Of a stretch of 64,000 bases of DNA, positions 22,190 through 32,046 are shown one piece after another. The position numbers and the translations under genes are program-made. The stretch is from assembly GCA_009760855.2 (NCBI GenBank), contig WPIO01000136.1, forward strand, positions 205,001 through 269,000. Reading direction: 5' to 3'. The stretch is from Cristatella mucedo (Eukaryota; Bryozoa; Phylactolaemata; Cristatellidae). The notes beneath the pieces were generated by a model. That model ran no database searches, was not told where the DNA came from, and saw nothing but the letters and a program-made list of their open reading frames with translations. Each line of letters starts with the position of its first letter. The first letter of the stretch is position 1.

Positions 22190-23331
22190 CTATGTGGGTG
22201 TCATGCAGGAGAGTTTTGTATAGCGCACTCACAGCCTCAGCGGCTTTCCGTACACATTCGGTAGCCAACAGACTTCGTTCGTCTCACGCAATAAAGAGAA
22301 AGTGGGAAGCATAGCAGAGTCAGGAGAGCAGTTGAGGTAGTGAGTAGCATGGACGTAGCAGCTCATGACCGCTGAAAACGATGCAACATCGTCGGCAGCA
22401 TGAGACTAGTTGTCGTTGCATGAAAATTTTTGGAAGCGAGTTCCACAGTCTAGTACTTGCAGAGCTAAAGCTTCTGTCGCCAACGGTCTTTAAGTGGAAG
22501 AATGGAACAGCTAATTTATTTTCCACGCAGGACCTGAGGGCCACTAGGTAAGGTGGTTGCATTTCATGACTTCGGCTCCGAGGTCGTGGGTTCGAATCTT
22601 GTGGGGGGCGATCCTTTATCACCACTGCCAGCGGTGGTGATAGCCGTCAAGGTTCTTCTGTCGCTATTTAAAAAGAGGTTGTTAAATCAGATAGTAAAGG
22701 GCGCGAAGAGGCTGAAACGGATGCAGCAGTTCAGCTAGGTACGAAGGAGCCGACCCCGTGTGGGTCAGCGTAAGAACTTTGCTCTGTATCCATTGATCAA
22801 CCGGCAGTAATCCTAGTTCTTTTAGCAAAGGAGACACGTGCTCAAACCTCTGTGACTAGCTTGAAGACTAGCCTTGCAGCCATATTCATAGCCATCTGCA
22901 GTGGCCTAGTTGCTTTCTTTGGTAGCCCAGCCAAAAGAGAATTACAATAATCAAGTTGAGACAGAAATAAGGAGCTAGTCAATGTTTTTTCAAACCGCTG
23001 TGGAAGACAGCTCCTAATCTTGGATAGGGATCGGACGTGATGGCAGGCTGTAGAAGCAGTCATCTGAATGAAGCATTGAAAATTTAGGCAGCTTTCGAAA
23101 ATGACACCTAAATTTCGAGCACGTGGTAAAAAGAGCAAAGCCTTTTAATCCAGCCACAAGCTTAGGGTGTTCTATGAGCAGCAGATCGGTTTTATCGTCA
23201 TGTGGTTTCAAAAAGTTTTCCGACACCCAGGATTGAATGTCGGCAAGGCGAGCATTCAGTTTCCCAGTTGCTGCAGCAGATTCCGAGGGTTTGAATGACA
23301 AATACAGCTGAGTATCGTCAGTATAAAAGTG
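22190..23331 (-). mobile_element. LINE B, C-terminal reverse transcriptase and 3' region
   Basis: Resumes with Y-T-D-D-T-Q-L-Y-L-S-F, then NARLADIQSWVSENFLKPHDDKTDLLLI, a segment similar to LDYCNSLLAGLPKKATRPLQ, and at 22540-22430 LAVPFFHLKTVGDRSFSSAS-RLWNSLP. These are the typical thumb and C-terminal motifs of jockey/CR1-like LINEs. The 3' UTR runs to about 22190. A SINE (22542-22697) interrupts it. Stops and frameshifts make it inactive. Confidence 0.9.
22542..22697 (+). mobile_element. tRNA-derived SINE, family S2, inside LINE B
   Basis: 156 bases with a tRNA-like head (CACTAGGTAAGGTGGTTGC) and a B box (GTGGGTTCGAATCTT), followed by the S2 body and TTAAATCAG. Flanked by AGGGC at 22537-22541 and 22698-22702; the uninterrupted LINE copy at 31205-31220 lacks the insert. 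It lacks the LINE-like tail seen in the copy at 14950-15245. Confidence 0.85.
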
Positions 23332-23363
23332 GGGGTACGGAAATTCCCCCCTCCGGCATATGG

Positions 23364-23558
23364 CTTAGGGTTTAGGGTTTTGTGTTTAGGGTTTGAGGGC
23401 TTAGTGTTTAGGATTTAGGGTGTAGGGTTTAGGGTTTTAGGGTTAGAGTTTAGGGTTTAAGGTTTAGAATTTTGGGTTTTTAGGGTTTAGCGTTTAGGGT
23501 TTATGGTTTTTAGGGTTTAGTGTTTAGTGTTTAGGGTTTAGGTTTTAGGGTTTAGGGC
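23364..23558 (+). repeat. Degenerate TTTAGGG (telomere-like) repeat array
   Basis: About 195 bases made mostly of TTTAGGG units with variants (TTTAGTG, TTTTAGGG, TTTAAGG, GTTAGAG). TTTAGGG is the plant and dinoflagellate telomere word; animals normally use TTAGGG. Here the array lies inside the DNA transposon at 23332-24087. Confidence 0.9.
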
Positions 23559-23902
23559 GGGCTGCCTAAATCCACCCTTGCTCGTATTCCGCGCTTTAAT
23601 TAGTACGTATTAGGGCGTAATTAGATCTCTTGAGCTCGAGTTATACTCAGTAGATCTCTGAGACTTAGTGCTCATTTGCAGGTACCGCGGCACGCCATAG
23701 CGCGTGCCCGCTTTGACGGGTACGAACAAGTGCCTGGCGGCGCCAAGCGGGACCGAACTCCCGCGGGACCGAACTGTATAGCTCGCGGCTGCCGCAGCCG
23801 CTGCGACTGCCGCGGCCGCTCGCTCCATTAGAAACCATCTTTCTAATCCATCCATTATTCTAATTATACTGAGTTGATTTTATTTTTTATAGAGCGTGAA
23901 CT

Positions 23903-23909
23903 TCATTTG

Positions 23910-23944
<35 letters not shown>

Positions 23945-23953
23945 ATCAAATGA
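23903..23953. repeat. 11-bp inverted repeat around a (TA)n core
   Basis: TCATTTGATCA at 23903-23913 pairs perfectly with TGATCAAATGA at 23943-23953; the loop is (TA)n. Further TA/TATTTG runs continue to about 24040. Confidence 0.85.
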
Positions 23954-24087
23954 CGTTTATATGTATGTATATATATATATATATTTGTATTATATATATA
24001 TATATTTGTATTATATATATATATATATATGTATCTGTATTCTTTGTTATACAGTTCATCAAAATGAGAGGGAAATGTCCTCCAACC

Positions 24088-24723
24088 ATAAAAGTGATAT
24101 TCTATTCGATAGGCCTTAATCACTTTTCCCAGAGGTTGAGTATAAATGGAGAACAGCAAGGAACCGAGGATGGAACCTGGAGGGACTCCACAGGTTACCG
24201 GTCTCGTGTGTGAGGCCTGACCTCCACACGACACGGATTGAATACGATCAGACAAGTACGATTTAAACCATGCTAGTGCCTCGTCTGCCAGACCGGTCGT
24301 TGTTCCCAATCGTTCAAGTAGGACATAGTGATCATTGGTGTCGAATGCAGCTGACAGATCTAGCAGGGCTAGGGCAGTTACATTCCAGTCATCTTTGCCA
24401 CGTATAATGTCATTTTTAACACGGAGGAGAGCAGTTTCAGTAGAGTGCTGCCTCTTGAACCCTGATTGAATTATTTCTGATATTTCATTATTTAGATCCG
24501 CATTATATATTATATACTAGATCCGCACCTCAGACCACGTTTTCTTGAAACGACGTTCAAGCCTGCGCTTAATGCGGCGCATCTTCAAGAATATTTCTTG
24601 TAAATTGAAAGGAATCTCCGCGACTTTGTACACGGATAGAATTACCGGGAGCATGCTTGTCAAGAGCACTCCTGAATGTCATGTTCACTGCATCAGTGAG
24701 GGTATCGAGGCTGCCGGTCAGGT
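24088..24723 (-). mobile_element. LINE B, linker and N-terminal reverse transcriptase
   Basis: Continues from the endonuclease through a Lys/Arg-rich linker to RT blocks: SGFKRQHSTETALL, LALLDLSAAFDT, AWFKSYLSDRIQSV and TCGVPPGSILGSLLFSIYT, ending at EYHFY. Stops and frameshifts are present, so it is defective. A 25-bp insertion sits at 24503-24527. The RT is interrupted at 24088 by a DNA transposon and resumes at 23331. Confidence 0.92.
24493..24527. repeat. 10-bp direct repeat flanking 15 bp in LINE B
   Basis: TAGATCCGCA at 24493-24502 and 24518-24527 flanks TTATATATTATATAC. The RT frame runs through one copy only, so 25 bases were added. Confidence 0.85.
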
Positions 24724-25095
24724 CTAAGTGCAGATCAAAAAGACCTGCACCACAAACACATTTAAAAAATGATCTATGTCAATGCTTTGTAGTTTACGTC
24801 GCTTGACAAGTTCGATATTACCCTGTACGTAAAAGGAAGCAGGAACAGTAAGCGAGACCGCACAATGATCCGATAGGGTCAGCGGGCACACCACAAGGTC
24901 CGTGGGGAGGTCATCCTTAGTTATCACGAGATCTAGAATATGGCCACCGACGAGGGTGCTATGATTAATATATTGGGCCAAATCAAAATTCTCCAGACAT
25001 TCAAGAAATGAGTGAGCCTGGCTGTTGCTTAGGTTTTTAACGTGAATATTGAATTCTCCAGCAATGATTAAAGGCCTATCACACACAAATACAAA
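24724..25095 (-). mobile_element. LINE B, endonuclease domain fragment
   Basis: Minus-strand frame of about 120 residues with GEFNIHV (the GDFN-type motif), GGHILDLVITK and TLSDHCAVSL (the SDH motif). These are hallmarks of the C-terminal half of the APE-type endonuclease of jockey-superfamily LINEs, which nicks target DNA for reverse transcription. The N-terminal half of the domain is missing, so the element is 5' truncated near 25095. It is followed at lower coordinates by the RT parts of the same element. Confidence 0.9.
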
Positions 25096-25169
25096 ACTCT
25101 GAAAACTCCTCTATTAACAAGTTTAGACAGCCAGAAGTAGGTAATCTAAGGTAATATATCTCCGACTGC

Positions 25170-25262
25170 AACATTTGAAATCGTTATTAACATTTGAACC
25201 CATTGTAACATTTGAAATCGTTAGTAACATTTGAAACAGTTGTAACATTTGAAATGTTACTG
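25170..25262 (+). repeat. Five tandem 18-19-base repeats
   Basis: Unit AACATTTGAAATCGTTAGT with small variations. No spacers, so not CRISPR-like. Confidence 0.9.
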
Positions 25263-25479
25263 ATTTACTGGGAAATAAGCTTAATCAAAAAAAGGTGCAA
25301 CGATAAACTCCTAGCTGCTAGCCAGCAAGCTATTCTAGCATCGAGACGAAATTCTGACTCTGCACTTCTGCTTATTCTCTTGCATTATGGGCCATCCAAA
25401 GTCAACGCAAAAGAGAGTCAACATTTTTGCAAGAAAAAACATTATGTTGATTGTTTGAGCATCGTTTGACAGTGCTACT

Positions 25480-25640
25480 GCCTAACAGGTTTTTTGGTTT
25501 CAGTTGAACCTTCATCATGTAACGTCAGAGACCATTCAATTGCGTTTCCCTTTGCAGCAAATGCAAAGCAAATAGAAAGAGAATGAATTCTCTGAGGGCG
25601 CTTTGTCAAGTACATTATTGTTATTATTATTATTATAGAT
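25480..25640 (+). mobile_element. LINE A tail fragment
   Basis: Contains CATTCAATTGCGTTTCCC, TTTGCAGCAAATGCAAAG, AATTCTCTGAGGGCGCTTTG and an ATTATTATTATT end: only the last 160 bases of the family. Confidence 0.85.
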
Positions 25641-25699
25641 GAATGGGAAAATAGACATGTACGTAAGCGTAGCCAAATAAGTAGATAAATAGATAGCTG

Positions 25700-25728
25700 G
25701 ATATATATATATATATAGAGAGAGAGAG

Positions 25729-25784
<56 letters not shown>

Positions 25785-25786
25785 AA

Positions 25787-25817
<31 letters not shown>

Positions 25818-25925
25818 TCGTAAATAGATGCATAGAGAGATAGAGAGGTAAATTGATAGATGAAAAGGTAAATTGATAAATAGATCTATAGATAGATGGT
25901 TAGATCTATAAATTGATAGATAACT
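25700..25925. repeat. Compound microsatellite (TA)n(GA)n(TG)n(GATA)n
   Basis: TA, then GAGAGA, TA, TGTGTG, then GATA repeats that fade out to about 25925. Confidence 0.95.
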
Positions 25926-26344
25926 TAATTGTTCATTACACCTGCCTACGCCAGCGACTTAAATAAGTCTTGCAATACCAAATGACGACCTCGATGTACT
26001 CTTTTCGAAACCAGCTTTGAGCCCAAATTGCTGGTAGCAGCCATCTTTAATATAACGCAACTTCGCCAGGAAGCGAAGGATTGCACGGTTCGCTGTACCG
26101 ACAGCATGATTCAAGATCCTAGAGGTACGGCTGCATACATGCTAATTTCAATAGGTCAGCTAGCTAGCTAGCTCCAGGAGGTTAGCTATCTCGAGGCTAT
26201 CGTCCATCTGTCACTTCTAAGCGAATTTTGATCGTGTTGCCTCCGTAATGTCTTCCCTTGAAATACATCGTAAATACTGGAGAGCATCTTCAGAAAGGTA
26301 GAGATCTATTTCCTTCTAGGCCATTAGTTGTGACGCTACCGCAT
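25926..26344. other. No recognised gene
   Basis: Contains a short (TAGC)n run near 26156-26172. Confidence 0.4.
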
Positions 26345-27145
26345 TGGAGATCTACATTGGTGGAAAAGAGTTTAACACCGGAACTGAGCTCTTAGTACTC
26401 AGTCACGTACAACTTCGGATTTATAATGCTTGGCTTGATAGAAATCAGTTCAAAGTCTAAAGATCATTATTAATCCTAATAAATATAGCTTCGAAGTTAA
26501 CTTAGACTCAACCCTAAAGAATAAAAAGTCACGATGGTAATATACAAGCACACGGTACCTCGCGGTAGCTATGCCATGCTTTGTAGCCATCGCTTCTTTC
26601 CTGCAGCAAGCTTCAATCTTTTTTCCTATACGAAGACTCTCGGTGAACTTATTGCACGTCCTTAACGACTAATGTGGCATGTGAGAATCATATATATATG
26701 TGGTTTTTTGATATATTAATAAAACTGCTTGCTGGCCTACCGGCATGTGCTATCAGGCGATTACAGCTGGTGCAGAACTCCGAAGCTAGGCTTGTCTGTC
26801 GTCAGCGTCGCAGTTGCCACATCACACCACTTCTCGCCGACCTGCACTGGCTACCAGTCAAGCAATGGATCGACTTCAAAGTTTTGTCGCTCACTTTTAG
26901 GTCCCTTCATTCTTTGGCTGCAGCCTATCTCTCAGATAAGGGGGTCAAAGGTGGCGTGTAACTGTCATCGCAAACGCCTGCATTAATTCTCGATATGTCT
27001 TTGAGTATTCTGCCCACAGCAAGGGTAACTCACCTCAAGCATTCAATAAATCCATAGTTTGCGTATAGATTTAGGAGAATGGTTATATCCAACTTGTGCC
27101 TGAATGACACTACAAGTGCAAGCCGTGGTCAGCAGTCGAAACCTA
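26345..27145. repeat. Dispersed repeat R, copy 2, split by LINE A
   Basis: Left part 26345-26704 and right part 26941-27145 align with the two segments of copy 1 at 17636-18385. The LINE A fragment 26705-26940 lies between them. Confidence 0.8.
26705..26940 (+). mobile_element. LINE A C-terminal fragment inside repeat R
   Basis: Encodes LPACAIRRLQLVQNSEARLVC, then HITPLLADLHWLPVKQWIDFK and LTFRSLHSLAAAYLSD. It is cut at both ends by the dispersed repeat R (26345-26704 and 26941-27145). Confidence 0.88.
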
Positions 27146-27824
27146 CAAGAATTTGGTCAATACAATATTCAAAAAAGATTTTCCCAAGTTAGGTGACGCT
27201 ATATCCGAGAAGTGGCTGAGCTAAGTTAAAAGCAAGGCTCACCTTAATGTTCCGTAAGCTGCAAGTATTTTTAAAAGCTTAAAAGTAAGTTTAAAAGTCG
27301 CATACGAAAACGGTGCAAAAAGTGTACCCGGCTGGCCCGAGGTACCAAGTGGCTCCGCCCCGGGCTCTACCAGTGCTTAATTCGTTGTAGCTGCTGTGGC
27401 AGCTTCGATCGACGTCTCGTCGACAGCTGTCGTAGCTGGCCGATCAACGCAATTCGAAGCCTGATCCGCCGAAAATGGCAGCGCGCACGTGGCACTTTTT
27501 GCCGCTCTCTGCCACTCGTGATAGGAGGCGTCGTCTCCATCGCTCGGACGCCGCGAGGCTGCGAATCGGTCGATTGGCCAGCAGCCTCCGCAACGGATGT
27601 CGCTGCTCGAGCGACAAAACTCCCACCCTCTCGGCGTGCACTACGGCGCGTAGCCAGAGCTGAGCGAGCCGAGGTGGATCGCCGGGTGTTGACCGAGCGA
27701 GTAAACGAGCGAAGTAGCCTGGCAGCTCGACCGCTAGCACCTGTAACGTGAGAGTGCTGGATCCCGCGAAAGACCAGCTGCGGCTGACGAGCAGCCCGGC
27801 CGCAGCACAATGGCTTAGCATTAT

Positions 27825-27866
27825 TCACCATTTCCGCTGTGCAGTATACTGCAACGGAAATGGTGA
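27825..27866. repeat. Nested palindrome
   Basis: TCACCATTTCCG (27825-27836) pairs with CGGAAATGGTGA (27855-27866). The loop contains its own palindrome, TGCAGTATACTGCA (27840-27853). Confidence 0.95.
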
Positions 27867-28194
27867 GGGCCTCATCAATCTAGTTATTTATGACGAGCGA
27901 GATTTTCCCGCCATTCGCTTCAGCTTGGCACAGCTGGCCACCGCAGAGGCCCGACGACCCGCGGCTGAGCGATTGTGCTCAGTCACATGGCGCAGGCGTG
28001 TGCTCGAGAGAGCTCAAGAGCACACGCCGGTGCCATCAAAGGACCGCCGCAGAGTTTCGCGAAGTAACCCGGATTTAGAGACGAAGGAAGGCTTGTCGAA
28101 GCGACACTCTGTCCGAGTTTTAGCTCAGCCGTCGGTCACATGAGCTTGCGATCACTTGACCTGCGCCTAGAACTGTTAAACCAGCCTGCATTCT

Positions 28195-28247
28195 TGACAG
28201 TTCTCCGCGAAACTGACAGTTCTTCGCGTAATTGACAGTTCTCCGAG
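28195..28247 (+). repeat. Three tandem 19-base repeats
   Basis: TGACAGTTCTCCGCGAAAC, then TGACAGTTCTTCGCGTAAT, then TGACAGTTCTCCGAG. Confidence 0.95.
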
Positions 28248-28455
28248 TCGTTTCACTTTGAAAACGAGCACGGCGCTCGGTATCGCAAATCATGGACCCG
28301 AACGATAGACAACCTTGTCCCACTGCAGCGCATTTGGAGCGTTTTAGGCAACTCGTCCGCCGCGGACTCGCCCTACGGAGGCGAGGGAAGTGCCGACCAG
28401 TGGGCAGGGTACAGAGTCAAGCTTCAACGCGCAACACCGCGAAAACCTCGAGTTT

Positions 28456-28461
28456 TTTATT
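28456..28461 (-). promoter_or_regulatory. Candidate polyadenylation signal of the TASK-type gene
   Basis: AATAAA on the minus strand about 470 bases past the TAG stop of exon 2, in otherwise GC-rich DNA. It is well placed for a 3' UTR, but the hexamer is common and no cleavage site can be seen. Confidence 0.35.
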
Positions 28462-28928
28462 TCTTGCTTTCCTTCTTTGTCCTTGCACTTCAGCTTCGAT
28501 TACTGCAGCAGCCTGCACTTGCTGAGTGCTGCTTTAGACCTCCAGACGCAGAGAGTGGGTAAGCGAGCGAAGAGGAAGTGACTTTCAAGCTCATGGCTAC
28601 TCGGCAAAGCGGACGAATTACGCTTCGCCCGCTTTGCGTTGTCAAGTCGCTGTGTTGTGTGCTGACGTCTCGGTCAAATTCTTCATCGCTGGCGAGCGGA
28701 ATTCAAAGCAGCTCGAGTCTCGCGTTGTCGGCTCCAAAAGGGAGCTCGCGCGAGCGCTCAGCGTCCGTTCGCTGCGGCGGCGGTCGCGTTCTCGAAGAAG
28801 ACCGCCGCAAACGTCCGGCGGTCCGCGAGCTGTCCGCAGCGCGAGTCTGGAGCAGGAGGAGCCCAGGGATCGCGCGGACGCGCTTCGCCGCCCGCCCGCG
28901 CGAGTCAAGCGCTGCGCGCGCGCGCATG

Positions 28929-30196
28929 CTACACGGACAAGCGCTTGCCTGAGCGCCCGCCCTCGCTTAGCAAGCCGCGTCTAAAAGCGGCGTTGTCACT
29001 CGCCTCGCTCGCCGCCACGCCCCTTCTTCCCACCTTAGGCGCGGCGGCAGCGGCGGCGGCGCAGTCGCCGTTAGCTAGGAAAGCCGCCGAAGCTGCAGAA
29101 GCGCGGCGACGCCCTTTGGCCGGAAGCAGATGCATAGTCTGGCTGGCGGACGGCGTCATGGCGTACGAGACTGCCCGCGAGCTCGCGTACGAGGCGCTCG
29201 GCTCGTCCTCGTCGCTCTGCGACTCGAAGGCATAGCAGCAGCTGCCGCCGCCGCCGCCGCAGCAGCAAGCCCGCGACGCTCTTCCGTCGCCGCCGTCGCC
29301 GCCGTCGTGCATAGTGCGAGACTTGGCGCGGACTCGACGGCAGTGGCTGCTCGCCGCCGCCGTCGAGTCCGGCGGCGGCGGCGGCGGCGCCGCCGCTGCC
29401 GCCGACGAAGACTCGTGGCGGCTGCTGCTGCCGCCACCGCCACGATCGCAGGCCGCATACGCGTCTTCGTCATCGTCGTCGTAGCCGCCGCCGCCGCTCC
29501 TTACGCCGCTTCTGACCGTGCCGCCGCCGCCGCCGCCGCTGCAGCTCAGCGTGCGACTTGGAGGCACGCTCTCGTCGCCGCCGCCGCGGCCGGCGTCCAG
29601 CGCCGCCTCGACGTCGATCTCGAGCGGGCCGCGAGCGGAAGCGGCGGCAGTGATGACGTCGCCGTCGAGGCGGACCGAGCTGCGCGCGGTGGCCAGCGCC
29701 TCGAGCTCGTCCTTGCGCTCATCCTCCGTGTTCATCGTCAGCAGGCGCAGGACGAGCAGGTTGAGAGCGGCGGCGAACACGGTGAGCCCGAACAGGATGT
29801 AGAGGACGCTGAAGGCCACGTACTCGGGCCGCCGCTGCAGCGCGTGGTCCTCCTGCAGCGCCACGTAGTCGCCGAAGCCGATCGTGGCGAGCGTGATGAA
29901 GCAGTAGTAGAAGGCGTCCTCGAACCGCCAGCCCTCGAAGTGAGAGAAGGCGACCGCGCCGGCGGCAAGCACGACGCCGCACAGCGTGCACGCGACGGCT
30001 ATCAGCTCGCACTGAGTCGCCTCTCGCCGGCGCGCGCGCGCGCAGCGCTTGGCGCGCGCGATGATGCACGTGATGAGCAGGTTGAACCGCTCGCCGATGC
30101 TCTGGAACATGACGAGTCCGAGTGGTATGCCGCCCAGGGCGTAGAATATGCAGAACAGCTTGCCGCCGAACGTCTTCGGCGTGCTGTGCCCGTAAC
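28929..30196 (-). CDS. KCNK3/9-like: TASK-type two-pore K+ channel, exon 2 (residues 95-516)
   Basis: Completes the channel: 516 residues against about 394 for human TASK-1. Visible in order: filter Y96-G97 with H98 (the TASK acid sensor), TM2 (GGIPLGLVMFQSIGER, about 116-131), TM3 (about 158-177), second pore TIGFGDY (about 199-205), TM4 (about 218-242), and VLRLLT at 243-248, matching the TASK X-gate VLRFMT at the same numbers. Then come TMNTEDERKDE and a tail of roughly 260 residues rich in Gly, Ala, Ser, Asp and Arg, coded by GC-rich triplet runs. The last five residues, KRLSV before TAG, match the (R/K)RxSV 14-3-3 motif that drives TASK surface export. A pyrimidine-rich tract and CAG precede the exon at 30197-30198. 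The length of the tail is unusual and its repeats may vary in length; the channel core is secure. Confidence 0.97.
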
Positions 30197-30839
30197 CTGG
30201 CAACGGAAGAGGGGAAGAGGCGCCATACGACGGAGACCGCTCGTGCCGAGTTTCTTTTGCGGACGTCATTCGGCGCCGTCCAGCTGAAGGGGCCCCGTGT
30301 TTTTTAAATAGATATTCGACAGCGGAGAGAACAGCGCTCTCTCGGAGAAGTGCGAGCGAACGTGTTTGTTTTCAAAATCAGTAGCTACTGACTCGGATCT
30401 TTTCGCGAACTGCTGCCGTCAGACAGCTTCCTGTGCGCTCCAATCGCCAAAGCTATAGATTTTTAATCAATGCTGTGCCGACGGTTGGCCCATTCTAGAT
30501 GCATGACGCCGATATTAAGGATATTATCGCGTCATTGGTTCCCTTGAGGCTCTACTCGTTATCGCACGGAATACGCTATAGCTTGCTAGAATGCGCTTTG
30601 TGAAAGGGCTCGGATGTCACAGCAGCTAGCATTTTTCACTAGTATGCAGGCTGTGCCAATCTAGCCGATTCAGTGGACGTAAGCGGCGACGCATCAATCT
30701 CGCAGCCGCAATCCGGCAAGTATGTCAGCTCGCGGGCAGGCTACTGCTGCTGCCATGCATAACTAACATTGCAAATATGTCATTAGCCTCAGGTCATGTC
30801 CCAGCACCTTTCAAAAGGCTGTAATGTAATGTAATGTAT

Positions 30840-31405
30840 CTCCGTCTGTAGCTTCACAAAGTCATAAAGACTGTGTGGGTGTTACGCAGGCAATTTTTGC
30901 TTAGCGAACTCACAGCCTAAGCGGCTTTTGGTACGCATTCGGTAGTCAACCAACTTCGTCTCACACAACAAAGAGAAAGTGGGAAGCATAGCAGAGTCAT
31001 GAAAGCAGTTGAGGTAGTGAGTAGCATAGAGGTAGCAGCTCAGGGCCACTGAAAAGGATGTGCCATAGTCGGCAGTAGGAGAGTAGTTGTCGTTGCCTAA
31101 GAATTGTGGAAGCGAGTTCCACAGTCTAGAACCTGCAGAGCTAAAGCTTCTATCGCCAACGGTCTTTAGGCAGATGAATGGGACAGCTAGTTTATTGTCC
31201 ACAGAGGACCTGAGGGCACGAAGAGGCTGAAACTGGTGCAGCAGTTCAGCTATGTACGAAGGAGCGAAGCTGTGGCGGGCATTGTGGGTCAGCGTAAGAA
31301 CTTAGCTCTGTATCCGTTGCTCAACTGGCATCCATCCATTCCATCCTCAGCTCTTTTAGCAAAAGGTTTGACGCCGCGTGCTCAAACCGCTGGGACTCGA
31401 AGACA
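30840..31405 (-). mobile_element. LINE B 3' end
   Basis: The minus strand encodes DNKLAVPFICLKTVGDRSFSSAG-RLWNSLPQFL, the C terminus of the LINE B reverse transcriptase, followed by the 3' UTR to about 30840. It is 5' truncated at about 31405, head to head with the LINE A copy that starts at 31425. Confidence 0.88.
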
Positions 31406-31424
31406 TTGATTAGAAATTCTTACT

Positions 31425-32046
31425 TAGAGTCTTTCTGCTTGCTGGTCTCCTTGTGTGTGCAATCAGCCGCTTAAGGTTGGTTTAAAACTCTGCAGCTAGG
31501 CTTGTCTGTCATGAGCAGCGCAGTTGCCCCATCATACCACTCTAGCCGACCTGCACCGTCTCCAAGTCAAGCAGGGCATCGACTTTAACGGTCTGTCATT
31601 GTACTTTTAGGTCTCTTCATTTTCTGGCTAAACCCTGACTGCCAGATCTAATTCCCCATCAGGTTAGGTATCGCACCACTCCCTTTTCTGAATCGAATCA
31701 TTTAGCTAGGCCTCGTACGAACTTCGCGAACCATTTTTTTGGATTGGTTAAGTTTAGTTCGTGTGTTTCCAAAGTCGGAACCTCACTCGCGACTGACGTC
31801 ACAACTTCCCCTGACTTGACATTTAAAATGCATCGTACAAGCGCATCTGCTTATCGCAGCATTTAATGGGTCCTTGAGATTCGTCATTTGTGTTCTCATG
31901 AGGGCAGACACTGTGCATGCCGCCACTAGCTAAATTTGCTTAAAATCATGTTTTGCTTGTTGACGTTGACCGTGCTACCAGCGACCATTCAATCGTGATT
32001 CTTTTTTTTAGCAAATTTAAAGTGCCTAGAAAGAGATATATCTCAA
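31425..32046 (+). mobile_element. LINE A 3' end
   Basis: Degenerate C-terminal RT region, then the 3' UTR words GACTGACGTCACAAC, TTTAATGGGTCCTTGAGATTC and AAAGTGCCTAGAAAGAGAT. Many stops; inactive. Confidence 0.85.

Larger units (their letters stand above)
23332..24087. mobile_element. Non-autonomous DNA transposon with 9-bp target duplication
   Basis: A 756-bp block inserted in LINE B and flanked by identical ATAAAAGTG copies (23323-23331 and 24088-24096). Removing the block and one copy restores an unbroken RT frame reading HFY-TDDTQLY. The ends are imperfect inverted repeats: GGGGTACGGAAATTCCCC on the left and, reversed, GGTTGGAGGACATTTCCC on the right. Inside are TTTAGGG-like repeats, a GC-rich segment and a (TA)n hairpin; no transposase is present. 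A 9-bp duplication is typical of Mutator-like elements, but the superfamily is an inference. Confidence 0.75.
27146..28928. other. GC-rich 3' flank of the TASK-type gene
   Basis: Many long frames on both strands (27367-28984), caused by GC-rich codon-like composition; none shows a family. Holds a nested palindrome (27825-27866), a triple 19-base repeat (28195-28247) and the candidate poly(A) signal. Confidence 0.4.

Noticed and set aside
23364-23558. True telomere or contaminating plant/dinoflagellate DNA
   Set aside because: The array is degenerate, internal, and sits inside a transposon whose insertion in an animal-type LINE is fixed by a target duplication.
25170-25262. CRISPR-like array
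   Set aside because: Units are 18-19 bases with no spacers, in a eukaryotic context.
27367-28143. Overlapping 120-150-codon frames on both strands
   Set aside because: All frames are long because of GC-rich composition; no motif, start context or homology recognised.
29130-30287. 385-codon plus-strand frame opposite TASK exon 2
   Set aside because: Antisense shadow of a GC-rich conserved channel exon; the residues are low-complexity Ala/Arg.
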